Origin: Strix aluco
Taxonomy: Eukaryota > Chordata > Aves > Strigiformes > Strigidae
Length of the DNA: 64,000 bases
Assembly: GCF_031877795.1 (NCBI RefSeq)
Contig: NC_133933.1
Span: forward strand, 71,242,503 to 71,306,502
Direction of reading: 5' to 3'
Part shown: positions 60,051-64,000 of the stretch, in pieces
Numbering within the stretch: position 1 is the stretch's first letter
Layout of the letters: each line of letters starts with the position of its first letter
Program-made: the position numbers and the translations under genes
Notes under the pieces: generated by a model
What the model was told of the DNA's origin: nothing
The model's database searches: none
Seen by the model: the letters and a program-made list of their open reading frames with translations, nothing else

Positions 60051-63000
60051 CTGCAACAGAAAACACAAAACTCATTAGAATTCAATTCAAAGTGATCATC
60101 TGTGTCTGCAAGCATAATTGGTAGGAAAATCACAAATACCAGATGTTGCTGCTTCTTATTTTAAATATCAAGAGTAATATTTAATCTGAGAAGCCCTGCT
60201 ATAGAACAACTGATCAGTAAAAATGCAAGCTAAACTTTGTATCAGTCAGAATGGAAAAGCCCATTTATATTTGAGACTCTGAGGAAGGCCTAGGCAGAAT
60301 GATATTTGGAGAACAAGGAGATGCCCTGGCTTCCACATCACCATCAGCTTTCCTGGCTATTCAGAGAGCTGCCCACTCCCACTTGTTCAAGGTCTGTCTG
60401 GGTATTTGTTTAAGACTTCATGGAAAGGACTATGAGGAATCTTGCCCACAATACAGTAAGGAAAGCGTTTCTACTGCACTTAATGCTTAAAACTCTGGAA
60501 ATTGACCACATTGTCCACATTAAAAGACCAACTGTGAACTCAACTGTAAAAGTCCATGCTGATTTTTGGATGCAGAAAAACTGCAGATGGCAAAGCAATT
60601 AAAACTCACATCCTATCAAAACTCATTAATCTAGGGTCATGCACATGGGGTAACATTCATTGGATCGTAACATGGTACCATGATCAAGGTAGTAATATTT
60701 GACAGTACACAGAGTACTCATCACAAAATTATCCTTCTAAAAATACCTGGTTTCATTTAAATTTCACTTCATCAATATGAGCTGATTGAAAATCTATATA
60801 CTTAGTTATCTCAGATAGACTAGCACCTGCTGTTTTCCATACAGCAATTACAAATATTAAGATCTTGCAAGAGAATATGGAGAAGTGCAACTTGAAAATA
60901 TTCAAGGAAAAGTATGACTCAAAAGACTTAATGTGCTAGTGATATTTCCCAGGGTAATTGGGAAGGTTTTAATTAGCAACAAGTATGAACTTAATGTCAC
61001 TTCTGAGAAATTCATGACATCTAAGTATCATAGTTTTCTACTCAACTCAGACGAAAGATGTTTTTAAAAACTGAAAATGAACCTTCCTTTTGAATATACT
61101 GCAAAGATGCATGCAAAAAGGGATGTGGACAAAATCACAGGAGGGATCTAAAGCACTCCAAAACCCAATAATATGAAAAAGCTGGTTTCTGAGACAAAGA
61201 TTTTAAAAATATCAGTGACCTTGATAAATTTCCAAAGAACTTCCTGGTTTTAGAAAGGTGTCTCAGTTAAGGTCTTCATTTTGTGAGCCTGACAACTGTA
61301 CCACACGGTGACAAAAATTCCCAAAAAAGTAAAGTTATCATTTATCTTTTAATCCACAGACTGTGTCTCAACAGAGCAAATCCAAAGGTGGTTAAAACTC
61401 TGAATTGCAAATATACCAGCCATACCAAACTTACAATACACTGTCTTCCTACCTCTGCCCTTGTCTTTATTTACTTGGAAAAAAAAAAAATCAGGAAGGT
61501 TTTCCTGACTTAAGATGAAAAAATGAATTCTCCAGAAAATATCTGGAGAGCTCTTACTGAGGTTGAAAATAGCTTTTCTGGCATCAGACTTTTGCAGCAT
61601 CCACAATTCCTGTTCTGGTTCAGCATCGCACCTCATACTCAATCCTACAACTGTATTACGTAGTGAACTGTGTTTACTACTCACCTCTGCCTCACTGTAT
61701 CTAACTAAAGGAAAAAAAGAAAAACATTCAGGAAAGGGTTCAGACTTAAACATTACTGTGTTCCAGGTCCTTTTGTTTATCCTGAAATATCAAGAGCCCT
61801 TGAACCCTTTTCCCTCTAGAGATTCTGCTAAATCTCTAACTTTTGACTAAATACACAATTCATGATGCTTCTTTTTTAAGTAATTCTTCTTAACTAAATA
61901 TTATTCAAATACTATTAGTACTTAAATATTAAATAAATACCCCAAATAAATGCTACTACTTATAAAAATGAAGTAAAAGCAGTAGATATAAAATATTTTA
62001 AAACTCAAACTTATTTTTCCTTTGACAGTTCAACTTAAATGAGATGACCTTTGTTAGGAGTGGTGACATCTTTTATTGAAGCAGTTGGTACCAGCTTTGG
62101 GGCCTGGTTACTCAAAAAACTACATATGATCTCTACACCTTTGCCTCACTTTTCCTACCATCAGACTGTAATACCAGAAGGTCTTTATTTAACAGCAACA
62201 TATTTATAACACTTAAACCTAGAGGTGGCATCATGTAAAACATAAATTTTTATTAGTCTAATGTGACAGCTTTGTTGTGGAAATTAGGACTAGGCACAAG
62301 ACTACTTTATGCTGTGGCACAGAACAGCTGTTGATGAATTTCTGTATCATCTTTGATTCTTTGGATTCTTAATGTAAAAACAAGAATTTTTTTCGAAGTA
62401 GAATTCAGGTGAAAGCTCTGGTCTTCAAGGTTTGGTGTCCTAGACCCATGCAAATATAAATGGTACTACCATGTTTCAGTACTTTGCCCCACTTGTATTC
62501 TCATAATTCAAAAGTGAAATCTAAAATAAAATTAAAATAAGGTTTCAGTTTAGGCTGGCATTTGAGGTTGAAGCTTCATGACTCCTTCAGGGGATCACTC
62601 AAAGACAACAAGCCAAAACCCACCTGACCATGCATTTTCTAGCATCTCAGCTGAGTCAATGAAATTTAAATATTGTATAAACCAGACTCTCAAGTGCTTT
62701 TCTAAATGTGGAAAAATGAAATTATTCATTTAATCATAATTCTGGCACTTATGATTGTTACCTGAGCCAGTTTGTCTTCCCAAGCCTGCAGTCAGACTCT
62801 GACAGTTAAGCATTTTAGTGAGGTAGACAAGCACATAGATGCTCTATAGCCTCTACGGACTGGTGCAGTTGGACCCTTGGTCATTATAACTACACAGCAC
62901 TGCAAGCACTGAATAGTCCTGATTCAGCTGAGTGGAGTGTTTATTCCACTGAGTTATTATGGCATGTGAAAAACAGGACATAATGCCAATGCAATTAGAT

Positions 63001-64000
63001 TTGTTACTGGTAAAAACAGCAGAGGAAATTAAAATTTATCCGACATAGCAAAACTCCAGGAATGAAAGAAAGCTGAGAAGTAAATTAGGTGCAGGAGATA
63101 AAGCACCTCTCCTCGGCTTATTTCCATTCCCTTTGAAAAAGCAGATCAAAGGCACAGAGTACAGAAAGCCAGTGAGGCCATTCTGGTTTTGTAAGGGTCA
63201 CTAATCTGTGCAGTACACAGCCACTTTTAGCAACTGATGATTCATTAATTTTAGAAACATGTTTTGAGGGTTCTTGTTTAGGGCTAACAGAAGAAAGGAA
63301 ACACCTTTAGTTGCCTCTAGACAGAAAGCTGGAAGGTAGAGAGCAAACCAGAACTTTTGTTTAAGCCTGTAAGGAGAACATAGAAAAAAGTGACAGAAAG
63401 GCTGTTTTTATGAATATGTAATTCTCCAAGAAATTCTTCAGTTGACTTCCTTGCCTATTTCCTATATGAAATCAAACTACAAAAAAACCCCGCATTGCAG
63501 TTATTTACATGCTTAAAGTTCAACAAGAAACATCAAGATTCGTTGCATCTGCATCTTTAGAACTTGCAAATGTTTGTGATTTTTTGTAGATCCATTTTGG
63601 ATAAAAAAGAGAGAGTAGATCTGAGTTCTACTAATATGGACTGACTTTCAATTTCCTAGCCCAAAACCTTATGAAATTTTCTCCCATTCCTGTGAATGCT
63701 TGTCAAAGTCAGATATATCTCACTTAAGTTAGCTTGTAGTTGTGCAAGTCTGCTCAGAATTGTTTTTTTGTGTGTGTGTGCAGAAGCCGTGATCAAGTTC
63801 TAAAATGAAGCTACCTGACTGTGCTCCAAAACACATGGATATCTTTGAAGCTAAAGCTGGACTTCAAAACCCTGATTTCAAGCAAATGGAATCTACATTC
63901 TCTATTCCTCTTGTATCCTCTGATTTTGTCTTTTCCTCTCGTGAAATGTGTACCCACACTATTCTCTGTAAGAAAGGAATATGTCTATCCACATATTCCC
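60051..64000 (-). other. LAMA2: start-side LAMA2 intron, incomplete
   Basis: No exon encoding the earlier part of LG1 could be recognised between 60051 and the window edge. The region is therefore read as intron. A 134-codon minus-strand open frame at 61753-61349 does not resemble a laminin domain. A short (TG)n run lies near 63768-63780. Confidence 0.65.

Noticed and set aside
61349..61753. 134-codon minus-strand open frame upstream of the first recognised LAMA2 exon
   Set aside because: I checked it as a possible LG1 exon, but it lacks any LG motif (no GG.P, DG.WH or YDLGSG). It is treated as intron.
1..64000. tRNA or rRNA genes, CRISPR arrays, riboswitches, bacterial elements
   Set aside because: None noticed on reading. 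The window is a vertebrate intron-exon gene with LINE insertions, so bacterial features are not expected.

Overview
The window is vertebrate nuclear DNA, most likely from a bird. The reasons are three CR1 LINE copies (a family that dominates bird genomes, also present in turtles and crocodilians), one ending in the typical ATTCTATG-type CR1 tail, together with short introns and AT-rich, repeat-poor non-coding sequence. The species cannot be named from the sequence.

The one protein-coding gene I can support is the 3' part of LAMA2 (laminin subunit alpha-2) on the minus strand. Seventeen exons between 60050 and 22524 join without a frame break into 2592 nt (863 codons plus stop). They encode the end of LG1, all of LG2 to LG5, and the LG3-LG4 linker. 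All splice sites are GT-AG and phases match at every junction. The start of the gene lies beyond 64000. Similarity to mammalian LAMA2 was judged from memory of the family, not from a search.

Layout: 1-8364 has no recognised gene; it holds a possible terminal exon of an unknown transcript near 1920-2150 and a GC-rich candidate exon near 7783-7925. About 8365-10650 is a broken CR1 on the minus strand with most of its reverse transcriptase. 10650-22436 has no recognised gene. 22437-22442 is the LAMA2 poly(A) signal, and 22524-60050 holds the LAMA2 exons and introns. 60051-64000 is the first part of an intron leading to exons outside the window.

The most interesting points are: (1) a 42-nt in-frame tandem duplication in the LG3 exon that gives two RRKRR furin-type sites where the mammalian chain, as I recall it, has one; (2) a 12-nt microexon in LG2 that can be skipped or included in frame, with a 15-nt match about 420 bp further into the same intron; (3) a 164-bp (GGGA)8/(GGAA)33 tract on the sense strand of an intron; (4) a perfect 47-bp tandem duplication in another intron, about 100 bp from a CR1 3' fragment. 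I saw no wholly new biological system; the duplicated processing site is the best candidate for something undescribed.
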